Source: Paenibacillus sp. 19GGS1-52 | Lineage (GTDB): Bacteria; Bacillota; Bacilli; Paenibacillales; Paenibacillaceae | NCBI RefSeq assembly: GCF_022369515.1 | Contig: NZ_CP059724.1 | Coordinates: 4,154,001-4,218,000, forward strand | Direction of reading: 5' to 3' | DNA: 64,000 nucleotides | Part shown: positions 52,463-61,123 of the stretch, in pieces | How the letters are laid out: each line of letters begins with the position of its first letter | How positions within the stretch are numbered: position 1 is the first letter of the stretch | The notes under the pieces: generated by a model | The model's database searches: none | The model's input: only the letters and a program-made list of their open reading frames with translations | Told to the model about the DNA's origin: nothing | Position numbers and translations under genes: made by a program

Positions 52463-52553
52463 TCACTAGGGGAGTCTTTCGACTGAGACGGAGCAATTAT
52501 GCTCTAGACCCTTGGAACCTGATCTGGATCATACCAGCGGAGGGAAGTGGAAC
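52463..52553 (+). ncRNA. TPP riboswitch (THI element)
   Basis: All conserved parts of the thiamine pyrophosphate aptamer are present in order: CTAGGGGAGTC, CTGAGACGG, ACCCTTGGAACCTGATCTGGAT and CATACCAGCGGAGGGAAGTGG. It lies upstream of thiZXY-thiM-thiD-thiE. With TPP bound, the following terminator would form and shut off transport and salvage genes. Confidence 0.96.
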
Positions 52554-52600
52554 GAAACCTTCATGTGATGCATTCTTGAGTCTATGCAGACAGAACTTTC

Positions 52601-52638
52601 GGCCCATTCATTTCCTCTATGGAAATGGATGGGCCTTT
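52601..52638 (+). terminator. Expression-platform terminator of the TPP riboswitch
   Basis: GGCCCATTCATTTCC (52601-52615) pairs with GGAAATGGATGGGCC (52621-52635), followed by TTTATTTGTTT. It lies 47 bases past the aptamer and before the first gene, as expected for control by premature termination. Confidence 0.88.
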
Positions 52639-52653
52639 ATTTGTTTAAGCCTA

Positions 52654-52735
52654 GGCTCCATAAAACTAAGCCCATGCTTTCGAAGTAGTTTTATTGCGAA
52701 GGTTCTCAGAGGGGGTAATGCTCCATAAAACTTTT
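52654..52735. repeat. Dispersed copy of palindromic repeat family A
   Basis: GGCTCCATAAAACTAAGCCC, ATGCTTTCGAAGTAGTTTTA, TTGCGAAG, GTAATGCTCCATAAAACTT matches the units of the array at 30246-30647 in order and phase. As there, its final AAAACTT runs directly into TAGGAGG, the binding site of the next gene. It lies between the riboswitch terminator and thiZ. Confidence 0.88.
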
Positions 52736-52742
52736 AGGAGGT

Positions 52743-53525
52743 TTGCTCATTACGGAAACACTTACGATTCGAGATTTGGCCTATGCTTATGCTCATTCTT
52801 CACAGTCCTCAGTATTCGCGGAAGTATCTATGCATATCCATCAGGGAGAGTTCATCTCTGTGGTAGGCGCCAGCGGATGCGGAAAAAGCACATTATTCAA
52901 GATCATTGCTGGTTTATTGGAACCTACTAGCGGAGAAATTAACTTTCACAGTGAAGTTTCCTACTCTACCCGCTTGGGCCAAATCGCTTACATGCCTCAG
53001 CAGGATCTGTTATTGCCCTGGCGGACGGTATTGGACAACTGTCTCTTGCCCTGGGAGCTAAAGCTGAAGCGGGACCAGAGCAAAAAAGAGAGTATCGCTC
53101 AGATTCGCGGGATGTTGCAGCGTTTGGGTCTAGCAGAGCTTGAAGATGCTTATCCGCAGGAGCTGTCAGGCGGTATGAAGCAACGGGTTGCTTTTCTCAG
53201 AACACTTGTTGCCGGAGGAAATCTGATGCTGCTGGACGAGCCCTTTGGTGCCCTTGACGCTATGACTAAACGAGAAATGCACAAATGGCTGCTGGAGTTG
53301 TGGAGCGAGCTAGATAAGACGGTGTTATTCATTACACATGATCTTGAAGAAGCCCTGCTGCTCAGTGACCGCATCTATCTGATGACTGGTGGCTTAGCGG
53401 GTGGAATTCAGGAATTCATTGTCGATTTACCAAGACCGAGACATTACAAGCAGAACTATGAGCCGCGGTTTATTGCCCTGCGTGAGGATTTGGAGCGGAG
53501 ACTGTATGAGACCCACACTTATTAA
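52743..53525 (+). CDS. thiZ: Thiamine-precursor ABC transporter ATPase
   Basis: The ATPase has Walker A GASGCGKST, YMPQQDLLLPWRTV (Q-loop), signature LSGGMKQRV, Walker B LMLLDEPFGALDAM and H-loop FITHDLEEALL. It is of the length and type used by ThiXYZ-class pyrimidine importers. The start is unusual. The TTG at 52743 is only one base from the AGGAGG site, while an ATT at 52749 has ideal 7-base spacing and would give MTETLTIRDLAYAY. No ATG or GTG fits. It heads the TPP-controlled operon. Confidence 0.88.
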   Translation: MLITETLTIRDLAYAYAHSSQSSVFAEVSMHIHQGEFISVVGASGCGKSTLFKIIAGLLEPTSGEINFHSEVSYSTRLGQIAYMPQQDLLLPWRTVLDNCLLPWELKLKRDQSKKESIAQIRGMLQRLGLAELEDAYPQELSGGMKQRVAFLRTLVAGGNLMLLDEPFGALDAMTKREMHKWLLELWSELDKTVLFITHDLEEALLLSDRIYLMTGGLAGGIQEFIVDLPRPRHYKQNYEPRFIALREDLERRLYETHTY

Positions 53526-54282
53526 AAAGCTGCTGTCGGACTACGGTCCCTTCATCTTGCTTGTCCTTCTAATACTGATCCTCTGGGAGTTGGTGGTACA
53601 GCTGGGCTTCATTCCGTCTTTCATCCTTCCTGCACCGACGTCGATCTGGATGGCCCTGTTCACGCACCGTAAACTATTGTTCGGGCAGCATCTGCTGGCA
53701 ACACTTCAAGAGGTATTGCTAGGCTTCATGATGTCGGTTACCTGCGGCACACTGCTGGGCATTGGAATGCACATGTTCCGCCCGCTTCAAAAGGCTCTGT
53801 ATCCCTTTCTGATCATCAGTCAGACGATTCCGTTAATTGCCCTCTCACCTATCTTCATTATGTGGTTCGGTTATACGCTGTGGAGCAAGGTTGCTGTCGT
53901 GTTCCTGACCGCCTTTTTCCCGATTGTCGTCGCTACCTATGACGGCCTGCATAAAAGTGATCGAGCTTACGAAGAACTGCTGTTAACGATGGGCGCCTCT
54001 CGCTGGCAAGTACTCAGGACCCTTGGGCTCCCGCTGGCGCTGCCCTCCTTCTTCTCCGGCCTAAAGCTGTCCATCGTCTATTGCGTTATCGGCGCTACGA
54101 TTGGAGAATGGCTTGGCGGCAGCCAAGGACTTGGTTATTACAGCCGCCGGATGGCGGGGAGTATGCAGAGTGACGAGATGTTTGCCGCTGTATTCCTACT
54201 CTCAGCACTTGGGATTGCATTGTTTCTGGGCATAGCCCTGCTCGAAAAGATTACTTTTAAGAAAAGAGGCTCTTATCGATGA
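53506..54282 (+). CDS. thiX: Thiamine-precursor ABC transporter permease
   Basis: From the ATG at 53506 (20 bases inside the end of thiZ; GGAGCGGAG upstream) the protein has 258 residues and about six membrane segments. It has the EAA-type loop YEELLLTMGASRWQVLRTLGLPLALPSFFSGLK. It belongs to the nitrate/taurine/pyrimidine importer permeases. With ThiZ and ThiY it should import a thiamine breakdown product such as a formylaminopyrimidine. Confidence 0.87.
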   Translation: MRPTLIKKLLSDYGPFILLVLLILILWELVVQLGFIPSFILPAPTSIWMALFTHRKLLFGQHLLATLQEVLLGFMMSVTCGTLLGIGMHMFRPLQKALYPFLIISQTIPLIALSPIFIMWFGYTLWSKVAVVFLTAFFPIVVATYDGLHKSDRAYEELLLTMGASRWQVLRTLGLPLALPSFFSGLKLSIVYCVIGATIGEWLGGSQGLGYYSRRMAGSMQSDEMFAAVFLLSALGIALFLGIALLEKITFKKRGSYR

Positions 54283-55316
54283 TTTCTTCCCGCAAATCAC
54301 ACAAATTGTTGCTGCCCGTAATTTCCCTCTGTCTCGTTCTGCTCTTGAGTGGCTGTGGAAATAATGAACAATCAGAACCGGCAACTGCTAATTCTCCCCC
54401 AAGTGAATCTACTCAACCTCATAAGCTGACGTTAATGCTCGACTGGTATCCCAATGCGGTGCATTCGTTTCTGTACGCTGCAGAGCAGAATGGATATTTT
54501 ACCGAGGAAGGATTGGACGTTGAAATCAAAATGCCCGCCGACAGCAATGATGCTCTGAAGCTCGTTGCCGCGAATCAAATTGATCTGGCCCTCAGCTACC
54601 AGCCCCAAGTGCTTATGGCCCGTGCTGAGAAGATCCCTGTTAAATCTATTGCGGCCATCGTTAGGCATCCTCTGAATCATCTCATGGTTCCAGCCGACAG
54701 CGGAATTAGCAGTCCCAAAGATTTAGCTGGAAAAAATATTGGCTATTCCTCCATCCCGCTATACGAAGCAATGGTTCGCACCATGATCAAAAGTGATGGT
54801 GGTGATCCTCAGGCAAGCAACTTGATCGATGTAGGCTTTGACTTGATTCCCGCTATTACCACAGGACAGGTAGATGGAATTATGGGTGGATTTATCAATC
54901 ACGAACAGCTGATTCTGGAAAAAGAAGGCCATCCTGTCACCTCGATAAACCCAACGGATTACGGTGTTCCTGACTATTACGAACTTGTGCTTGTAGCCAG
55001 TGAGCAAGGCTTGCAGAATTCTGAAGCCTATTTCACCAAATTCATGAAGGCGATCACGAAGGGTCAACAGTTCGTTCAGGAGCATCCGGATCAGGCACTC
55101 GCTCAACTGCTGAAGCATGAAGATGCAACTTCACCCCTCGACCAAACCATCGAGCAGGCAAGCTTGCAGATTCTATTGCCACTTATGGATGCTGGAGAAG
55201 AACCCTTTGGATATCAGGACCCCGCATCTTGGGAAAAGGTACATCAGTGGCTGAGTGAGAATGGATTGCTGTCCTCTGAGATCAAGACTGAGGATGCATT
55301 CATTAATCTCAAGTAA
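54279..55316 (+). CDS. thiY: Pyrimidine-precursor-binding lipoprotein
   Basis: The 345-residue lipoprotein (LCLVLLLSGCGNNEQ) has the NMT1/THI5-like fold: KLTLMLDWYPNAVHSFLYAAEQNGYFTEEGLDVEIKMP, LKLVAANQIDLALSYQPQ, and VDGIMGGFINHEQLILEKEG. These proteins bind aminopyrimidine precursors of thiamine. The start overlaps the permease stop (ATGA). Function is well supported by the riboswitch and thi genes. Confidence 0.9.
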   Translation: MISSRKSHKLLLPVISLCLVLLLSGCGNNEQSEPATANSPPSESTQPHKLTLMLDWYPNAVHSFLYAAEQNGYFTEEGLDVEIKMPADSNDALKLVAANQIDLALSYQPQVLMARAEKIPVKSIAAIVRHPLNHLMVPADSGISSPKDLAGKNIGYSSIPLYEAMVRTMIKSDGGDPQASNLIDVGFDLIPAITTGQVDGIMGGFINHEQLILEKEGHPVTSINPTDYGVPDYYELVLVASEQGLQNSEAYFTKFMKAITKGQQFVQEHPDQALAQLLKHEDATSPLDQTIEQASLQILLPLMDAGEEPFGYQDPASWEKVHQWLSENGLLSSEIKTEDAFINLK

Positions 55317-55351
55317 AATTAAAATTATAAAATTATATTGGAGGAATTAGA

Positions 55352-56143
55352 ATGAGTTATCTAACTAAAGTCCGCGAGCAAAACCCATTGATTCACAACA
55401 TCACCAATATCGTCGTAACCAATTTTACAGCAAACGGCTTGTTGGCTCTGGGAGCTTCCCCATTTATGGCCGATGCCCATGAAGAAGTCGCCGATGTGGC
55501 CAAAATGTCAGCTGCCGTTGTTCTTAATATCGGGACCTTAAACGAGCATGCGATTCAATCTATGATTCTAGCGGGTAAATCAGCTAATACGCATGGCGTA
55601 CCTGTGGTCCTTGACCCTGTAGGTGCTGGAGCAACAGCCTATCGGACAGAGATTACGCACAAACTGATTAGCGAAATGCAGATTACGGCGCTTCGGGGCA
55701 ATGTAGCCGAAGTTGCCCATGTAGCCGGTGAACAATGGTCGATTAAAGGTGTGGATGCCGGGGAAGGTGAAGGTGATGTAGTAGCCTTGGCGCAAAAAGC
55801 CGCTCGCAAGCTCGGCTGTATCGTGATCATTACCGGTAAGGAGGATGTCATTACGGACGGAGAAGTTACCTTCATCGCCAGTAACGGACATCCTATTCTG
55901 ACAAAAGTAACCGGCACTGGCTGCCTGCTCAGCTCAGTCGTAGGTGCGTTTCTGGCTGTGGGTGGACAATCCGCGCTGGAAGCGGCGGCTGAAGCTATTT
56001 CCTTCTACGGCGTGGCCGCGGAGATTGCTGCTGAAGCCACTTCAGGGCAGGGACCAGGAAGCTTCCAGATCGAGTTCCTGAATCAATTGGCGCTCGTTAC
56101 ACCTGAAGTATTCCTAGAGAAATCTCGTCTGCAGAAGCAATAA
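55352..56143 (+). CDS. thiM: Hydroxyethylthiazole kinase
   Basis: The 263-residue ribokinase-fold enzyme has NPLIHNITNIVVTNFTANGLLALGASPFMADA, VLDPVGAGAT, LRGNVAEV and the phosphate-binding VTGTGCLLSSVVGAF with the catalytic Cys. It phosphorylates the thiazole alcohol for thiamine salvage. It follows thiY by 35 bases; GGAGGAATTAG precedes the ATG. Confidence 0.95.
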   Translation: MSYLTKVREQNPLIHNITNIVVTNFTANGLLALGASPFMADAHEEVADVAKMSAAVVLNIGTLNEHAIQSMILAGKSANTHGVPVVLDPVGAGATAYRTEITHKLISEMQITALRGNVAEVAHVAGEQWSIKGVDAGEGEGDVVALAQKAARKLGCIVIITGKEDVITDGEVTFIASNGHPILTKVTGTGCLLSSVVGAFLAVGGQSALEAAAEAISFYGVAAEIAAEATSGQGPGSFQIEFLNQLALVTPEVFLEKSRLQKQ

Positions 56144-56159
56144 ATGAAGGAGACCAAAT

Positions 56160-56984
56160 ATGAAGGTATACAAAGCCTTAACCATCGCCGGCTCGGATAG
56201 TGGTGGTGGTGCGGGGATTCAAGCCGATCTCAAAACCTTTCAGGAGCAGGGTGTATACGGCATGTCGGCAATAACAGCTGTAACTGCCCAGAACACGCTT
56301 GGTGTGCAGGGAGTTTATCCACTGGGACCAGAGGCTGTCGCTCAGCAATTGGACTCCATTGGAGTAGATCTGGAGCCGGATGCTGTGAAGACCGGTATGT
56401 TGTTCAGCAGCGAAATTATCCGCATTGTGGCTGTTAAGGTTCAGCAATATGGCTGGCGCAAGCTCGTCATTGATCCTGTGATGGTTGCCAAGGGCGGCTC
56501 TGCGTTATTGCAGCAGGAGGCTGTACAATCGCTAATCACCCTTCTGATCCCTCTTGCGTTAGTAACGACGCCCAATATTCCGGAAGCTGAAATTCTGACA
56601 GGCCAGAAGATTGTAAGCCTGCAAGACCGTGAAGCAGCGGCTCAAATCATCCTTGATATGGGCTCACGATATGTAGTTCTAAAGGGCGGACATGACGCTG
56701 GAACCGAAGGCGCAGTAGACCTTCTGTACGATGGGCAGGAGTTCATCTATATGGAGAGCAAGAGGATCGAGACCAGACATACGCATGGTACCGGCTGTAC
56801 CTACTCGGCGGTAGTAACCGCTGAGCTCGCTAAAGGAGCAGCCGTGCCAGCGGCGATTCATACGGCCAAAGCCTTCATTCAGGCGGCCATTGAAGAGGGT
56901 CTGGGCATAGGCGGTGGACATGGACCGACGAACCATTTTGCCTACCAAAACAGATTGCGGGGTGCTCGTTATGGAGCGCATTAA
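56160..56984 (+). CDS. thiD: Hydroxymethylpyrimidine / phosphomethylpyrimidine kinase
   Basis: The 274-residue enzyme phosphorylates the pyrimidine moiety twice. It shows ALTIAGSDSGGGAGIQADLKTFQEQGVYGMSA, AVKTGMLFSSEI, VIDPVMVAKGGSALL, TPNIPEAEILTG, VVLKGGHDAG and HTHGTGCTYSAVV. It begins 16 bases after thiM and overlaps thiE. Confidence 0.95.
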   Translation: MKVYKALTIAGSDSGGGAGIQADLKTFQEQGVYGMSAITAVTAQNTLGVQGVYPLGPEAVAQQLDSIGVDLEPDAVKTGMLFSSEIIRIVAVKVQQYGWRKLVIDPVMVAKGGSALLQQEAVQSLITLLIPLALVTTPNIPEAEILTGQKIVSLQDREAAAQIILDMGSRYVVLKGGHDAGTEGAVDLLYDGQEFIYMESKRIETRHTHGTGCTYSAVVTAELAKGAAVPAAIHTAKAFIQAAIEEGLGIGGGHGPTNHFAYQNRLRGARYGAH

Positions 56985-57627
56985 CAGTGATGTCCTGCGC
57001 AGGCTGCTGAAGGTGTACTTCATTATGGGCAGCATCAATTGCCGTAAATCCCCGGAAGAGGTTCTGAGCGAAGCTATCTCCGGCGGTATTACAATGTTCC
57101 AATTTCGTGAAAAAGGACCCGGAGCGCTCACAGGCGATGCCCGATTGGAGTTAGCTCGAAAGCTCCAGCAGCTTTGCCGAACTCACGGTGTACCATTTAT
57201 CGTTAACGACGATATTGAACTGGCAATTGCCCTGGATGCGGACGGCATTCATGTAGGACAGGACGATGAACCCGCCAAGGCGATCCGACAGCGGATTGGA
57301 ATAGAGAAGATCATTGGTGTTTCCGCCCACTCTCTATATGAGGCACGTCAGGCGATCACAGACGGTGCAGATTACCTGGGGATTGGCCCGATCTATCCCA
57401 CCTCCTCCAAGGACGATGCGGAGGCCGTTCAAGGCACTTTTGTAATTGAAAGAGTGCGGAATAGCCGCATTGCCATTCCTCTGGTTGGTATTGGCGGGAT
57501 TACTGTACATAATGCCCTACCCGTAATTAACGCAGGAGCTGATGGAGTTTCAATCATATCCGCCGTTGCCGGTGCCGAAGATGTGCGCGCCGCTGCACAG
57601 AGCTTTGTGAAAGTCATACAAGGGTAA
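56971..57627 (+). CDS. thiE: Thiamine-phosphate synthase
   Basis: From the ATG at 56971 (14 bases inside thiD) the protein has 218 residues. TIM-barrel landmarks are MFQFREKGPGALTGDARL, FIVNDDIELAIALDADGIHVGQDD, IIGVSAHSLYEA, DYLGIGPIYPTSSKDDA and IPLVGIGGITVHNA. It joins the thiazole and pyrimidine phosphates. This completes a salvage set; de novo thiC and thiG are not in the window. Confidence 0.95.
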   Translation: MERINSDVLRRLLKVYFIMGSINCRKSPEEVLSEAISGGITMFQFREKGPGALTGDARLELARKLQQLCRTHGVPFIVNDDIELAIALDADGIHVGQDDEPAKAIRQRIGIEKIIGVSAHSLYEARQAITDGADYLGIGPIYPTSSKDDAEAVQGTFVIERVRNSRIAIPLVGIGGITVHNALPVINAGADGVSIISAVAGAEDVRAAAQSFVKVIQG

Positions 57628-57639
57628 TAACCACACTGC

Positions 57640-57677
57640 AAAAGGGTAGAAACCGGTAAACGGCTTCTACCCTTTTT
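57640..57677 (+). terminator. Terminator of the thi operon
   Basis: AAAAGGGTAGAAACCG pairs with CGGCTTCTACCCTTTT (one mismatch) around a 4-base loop and ends in T-rich sequence. Confidence 0.88.
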
Positions 57678-57751
57678 GTGTGTACTCATTCTAAATCAGC
57701 TGAAAGTTTAAGAAACAATATTTACAAATCGAAGCTGCAGAGTTATATTTG

Positions 57752-57773
57752 GTTTACAACGTAAACAGTTTAC
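57752..57773. promoter_or_regulatory. Probable MarR operator
   Basis: GTTTAC-AAC-GTAAAC-A-GTTTAC: the central half-site forms an inverted repeat with each neighbour. It lies 31-52 bases before the MarR start, where a self-repressing MarR protein would bind. Confidence 0.6.
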
Positions 57774-57803
57774 AACTATAACTATCAAAGGATGGAATAA
57801 ACA

Positions 57804-58235
57804 ATGGTGGATAAGCAACAGACCATAGAGGTCTATAATTCTTTTTTTGCCGTAGCTCGTCAGCTCAAGAAGCTGGCCCATCAAAGCGCTGCTAACCTTG
57901 GGCTGACCGTACATCAGATTGGAATCTTAAATTCCATTCGCACCGACCCTGGTTTAACGCAAAAGGAAGTAACCGAACGTCTCGTATTTGCCAAAAGCAG
58001 GGTAAGCCTCCATATTGATGCTCTGGTCGAAAAAGGGCTCGCTACCCGTGAGGCTTCCGAACTGGACCGCAGAGAAACCAAGTTATATGTAACTACTGAC
58101 GGTGACCAATTATGTCTGCGGTATAACGAGGAAGCCTATTCGCACAAGGTGCTGGAAATAGCTCTGCAGCGTTATTCTAAGGAAGAACTGGATTCCCTTG
58201 TGGCAATGCACAAACAAATACTGGCTCAATTATAA
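57804..58235 (+). CDS. MarR-family transcriptional regulator
   Basis: The 143-residue protein has the MarR winged helix: HQIGILNSIRTDPGLTQKEVTERLVFAKSRVSLHIDALVEKGLATREASELDRRETKLYVT, including the wing (LDRRETK). Flanking helices form the dimer. It precedes an ABC exporter gene by 24 bases and probably regulates both through the repeat at 57752-57773. Confidence 0.9.
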   Translation: MVDKQQTIEVYNSFFAVARQLKKLAHQSAANLGLTVHQIGILNSIRTDPGLTQKEVTERLVFAKSRVSLHIDALVEKGLATREASELDRRETKLYVTTDGDQLCLRYNEEAYSHKVLEIALQRYSKEELDSLVAMHKQILAQL

Positions 58236-58259
58236 ATAAATACTAGGGGGTGAACATGT

Positions 58260-60101
58260 ATGGCAAAAGGTGCTGGAGGACCGGGCAGCAGCATGGGAAT
58301 AGGCTTTGGGCGCATGAAATTCGATGACGATGAATTAAAAGGGCACAAGCCGAATATTTCCAAAGCTATGCTGATCCGCATATCCTCTTATTTTAAACCG
58401 TATTGGAAGCAGACGCTGCTCGTAATGGTTATCTTATCTATTTCCTCTTTCCTGGGTATTTTACCGCCCCTATTGATTCAGCGAATCATCGACCGGGCTC
58501 TTCCAAATAAAGATTTCCATTTGCTGCTTCTGCTTGTGCTTGCCTCCCTCGGCACTACAGTGGTTTCAGGGTTAATTGGCGTACTGCAGAATTATCTGAA
58601 TTCGTATATTTCGCAAAATATTGTCTTTGATATGAAAAATCAAATGTACCAGCATCTGCAACAAATGCCGCTGCAATTTTACTCGTCCGTCAAGCAGGGT
58701 GAAGTCATTACGAGAATGACTAGTGACATTTCGGGAATTCAGGGTGTTTTTAGCAGTACGGTAGTTAATTTCGCTAGTAATCTATTTATACTCGTCACTA
58801 CTGGGGTAACGCTTTTTGTAATGAACTGGAAGCTGGCCCTGCTGGGGATCATTGTAGTTCCCTTGTTCATTTTCCCCACTCGCAAAATGGGCAACGTACG
58901 CTGGAAACTGGCTAAACAGACGCAGGAGAAGGTCTCCGAGCAAAACCAGATCATCCAAGAAACGTTGAGCATCAGCGGTTATATGTTAATGAAGCTGTTT
59001 ACTAAGGAGGCGCAGGAATTCAAAGGTTTCCGTACGATCAATGCGGAATCAACGCGTCTACAAATCAGGGAATCCACAGCTGGCCGCTGGTTTATGATGA
59101 CGTTAACTACCTTTACCAGCATTGGGCCAATGCTTATTTATTTATATGGAGGTTATCTATTTATTCAAGGGGATCTTACAGTAGGGTCGATTATCGCTTT
59201 TGTAGCGCTGCTGGGCAGACTTTATGGCCCTGTTGGGCAAATGACCAATCTGTATGTAGATATTCGCAGATCGATTGCTCTCTTTGAACGTATTTTTGAC
59301 TATTTTGATATGGAGCCCCTAATCGTGGATCAACCGCAGGCCGTCGCTATGAACACAATGGGTAAAGACATCACCTTTGAGCACGTTAGCTTTGCCTACC
59401 AGAAGGATAAGCCTGCCCTAAGTAACATCACTTTCACCGCTGTTTCGGGAACGATGACTGCACTGGTCGGACCTAGCGGAGCCGGCAAAACTACGATCAC
59501 CCACTTGATTCCGCGCATGTATGAACTAGATGCCGGGCATATCCGCATTGGCGGCATTGATATTCGCAAACTCACCCTGGAATCTCTGCGCTCACAGATT
59601 GGATTGGTCACACAGGACACTTATCTGTTTAATGGAACCATTAAAGAAAATCTATTGTATGCGAGCAGCGATGCAACCGATCAAGACATTATTGAAGCTT
59701 GCAAAGCTGCATATATCCATGATTTTATTGTGGAATTACCAGAGGGGTACGACACGGTAGTTGGGAATCGAGGCATCAAGCTGTCCGGTGGTGAGAAGCA
59801 AAGAATCTCCATCGCCCGAGTACTGTTGAAGAATCCAGCGATTATCATTATGGATGAAGCCACATCATCTCTTGATACAATCTCCGAATTCTATATTCAA
59901 CAAGCGATGTATAAGTTATTGCAGAACAAAACAAGCATTGTCATCGCTCACCGGCTCTCCACCATTATGGCTGCAGACAAGATTCTTGTTGTCCAGCAGG
60001 GAGCCATCGCTGAAGAAGGCAGCCATGAACAGCTGCTCGAGAAGCGTGGTGTATATAAAGATCTGTATGATAAACAGTTTGAGCGTAAAATATTCGCCTA
60101 G
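58260..60101 (+). CDS. ABC multidrug/lipid exporter (fused membrane and ATPase domains)
   Basis: The 613-residue half-transporter starts with a glycine-rich tail. Six membrane segments lie at ~45-330 (TLLVMVILSISSFLGILPPLLIQRIIDRALP, LFILVTTGVTLFVMNWKLALLGIIVVPLFIF). The nucleotide-binding domain has Walker A GPSGAGKT, Q-loop LVTQDTYLFNGTI, signature LSGGEKQRI, Walker B IIIMDEATSSLD and H-loop IVIAHRLS. It works as a homodimer, or as a heterodimer with an unknown partner; no second half is adjacent. All catalytic residues look intact. The ATG follows GGGGGTG. Co-occurrence with MarR suggests inducible drug export. Confidence 0.92.
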   Translation: MAKGAGGPGSSMGIGFGRMKFDDDELKGHKPNISKAMLIRISSYFKPYWKQTLLVMVILSISSFLGILPPLLIQRIIDRALPNKDFHLLLLLVLASLGTTVVSGLIGVLQNYLNSYISQNIVFDMKNQMYQHLQQMPLQFYSSVKQGEVITRMTSDISGIQGVFSSTVVNFASNLFILVTTGVTLFVMNWKLALLGIIVVPLFIFPTRKMGNVRWKLAKQTQEKVSEQNQIIQETLSISGYMLMKLFTKEAQEFKGFRTINAESTRLQIRESTAGRWFMMTLTTFTSIGPMLIYLYGGYLFIQGDLTVGSIIAFVALLGRLYGPVGQMTNLYVDIRRSIALFERIFDYFDMEPLIVDQPQAVAMNTMGKDITFEHVSFAYQKDKPALSNITFTAVSGTMTALVGPSGAGKTTITHLIPRMYELDAGHIRIGGIDIRKLTLESLRSQIGLVTQDTYLFNGTIKENLLYASSDATDQDIIEACKAAYIHDFIVELPEGYDTVVGNRGIKLSGGEKQRISIARVLLKNPAIIIMDEATSSLDTISEFYIQQAMYKLLQNKTSIVIAHRLSTIMAADKILVVQQGAIAEEGSHEQLLEKRGVYKDLYDKQFERKIFA

Positions 60102-60105
60102 GGGG

Positions 60106-60798
60106 CTAATCCAGCTGTGAGAGCAGGAGGTTAAGCTCTTCCTCGCACAGCTTTCTCCAGCTCCCTCTTTCCAGCCCGTTCAAGGTAATATTCATAATTC
60201 TGATCCGTTCCAGCTGCAGCACTCGGTAACCCAACGCCTTGCACATTCTGCGTATTTGCAGGTTAAGGCCTTGGGTCAGGATAATACCAAATACACATTC
60301 ACTAATCTCGTACAGCTCACAAGGCTTGGTTCTAACTTCAAGGATGTCTACACCACCAGACATCGCCTGTAGAAATTGCACCGTAACCGGCTTGTCTACC
60401 GTCACCACATATTCCTTCTCATGGCCGTTTTCTGAACGCATCATTTTATTGACGATTGCTCCATCATTCGTTAATAAAATGAGACCCTCAGACGTTTTGT
60501 CCAATCTGCCAATGGCAAAGATTCGTGAAGGATAATTCACGAAGTCAATAATATTGCCCGCCACATGGCTGGCTGCTGTACAAGTAATGCCCACTGGCTT
60601 ATTCAGAGCAAGATAAACATTCTCACCTTTTTGATCGGGAATAGCTTCTCCATCAATCCTAACGTCATCCCCCGGCGCCACTTCAGCACCAGCTTCACAA
60701 ACTATGCCACCAATAGTAATCCGTCCAGCAGCAATTAACCGGTCGGTTTCTCTTCTAGAGCAAAAGCCCGTTTCACTTATGTATTTATTGATCCGCAT
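60106..60798 (-). CDS. rluF: 23S rRNA pseudouridine synthase RluF
   Basis: The 230-residue protein has an N-terminal S4 RNA-binding domain (MRINKYISETGFCSRRETDRLIAAGRI). The RsuA-type catalytic domain carries the Asp in AIGRLDKTSEGLILLTNDG and the GLNLQIRRMCKALGYRVLQLERIRI closing motif, typical of RluF. It modifies a uridine in 23S rRNA. It converges with the ABC exporter with only four bases between stops. Confidence 0.9.
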   Translation of the reverse strand: MRINKYISETGFCSRRETDRLIAAGRITIGGIVCEAGAEVAPGDDVRIDGEAIPDQKGENVYLALNKPVGITCTAASHVAGNIIDFVNYPSRIFAIGRLDKTSEGLILLTNDGAIVNKMMRSENGHEKEYVVTVDKPVTVQFLQAMSGGVDILEVRTKPCELYEISECVFGIILTQGLNLQIRRMCKALGYRVLQLERIRIMNITLNGLERGSWRKLCEEELNLLLSQLD

Positions 60799-60819
60799 TC
60801 CTTACCTCCCTACCTTATT

Positions 60820-60856
60820 AAAAAACACCTGATTTCAGCTTACAAATCAGATGTTT
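60820..60856 (-). terminator. Terminator after the small gene at 60890
   Basis: On the minus strand AAACATCTGATTT pairs with AAATCAGGTGTTT across an 8-base loop, followed by TTTAATAA. It lies 33 bases beyond the stop of the 55-residue gene. Confidence 0.75.
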
Positions 60857-60889
60857 ACCCTCAGGAATATCTATGAAATTAAGGCTAGC

Positions 60890-61057
60890 TTATTTGCTGC
60901 CTCCATCTGTATTCCCGCTTTTACCTTTTGCGGTGTCTTTTTTAATGGGATAGCCCGCGGCGGTAAGACCTTTTACTGGCTTTGCTGTTTTGTTCCAGCG
61001 TGTCCAGCCCTTACTGCCAGTTCCTCTACCCGTGCCGCCACCCTTGCTTTTTGCCAT
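60890..61057 (-). CDS. Small glycine/lysine-rich protein of 55 residues
   Basis: A frame of 55 codons with a good binding site (CGGAGTG, 6-7 bases before ATG) and its own terminator encodes MAKSKGGGTGRGTGSKGWTR, WNKTAKPVKGL and TAAGYPIKKDTAKGKSGN. It is very basic and rich in Gly, Lys and Thr, with one aromatic core (GWTRWN). It has no signal or membrane segment. Such composition suggests nucleic-acid binding or a spore-type small protein, but I cannot name it. Confidence 0.6.
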   Translation of the reverse strand: MAKSKGGGTGRGTGSKGWTRWNKTAKPVKGLTAAGYPIKKDTAKGKSGNTDGGSK

Positions 61058-61123
61058 ATTATCACTCCGTTACGTATTCAATATTCGTATGTGCATATAC
61101 ACTTATCCTATATTACCATACAA

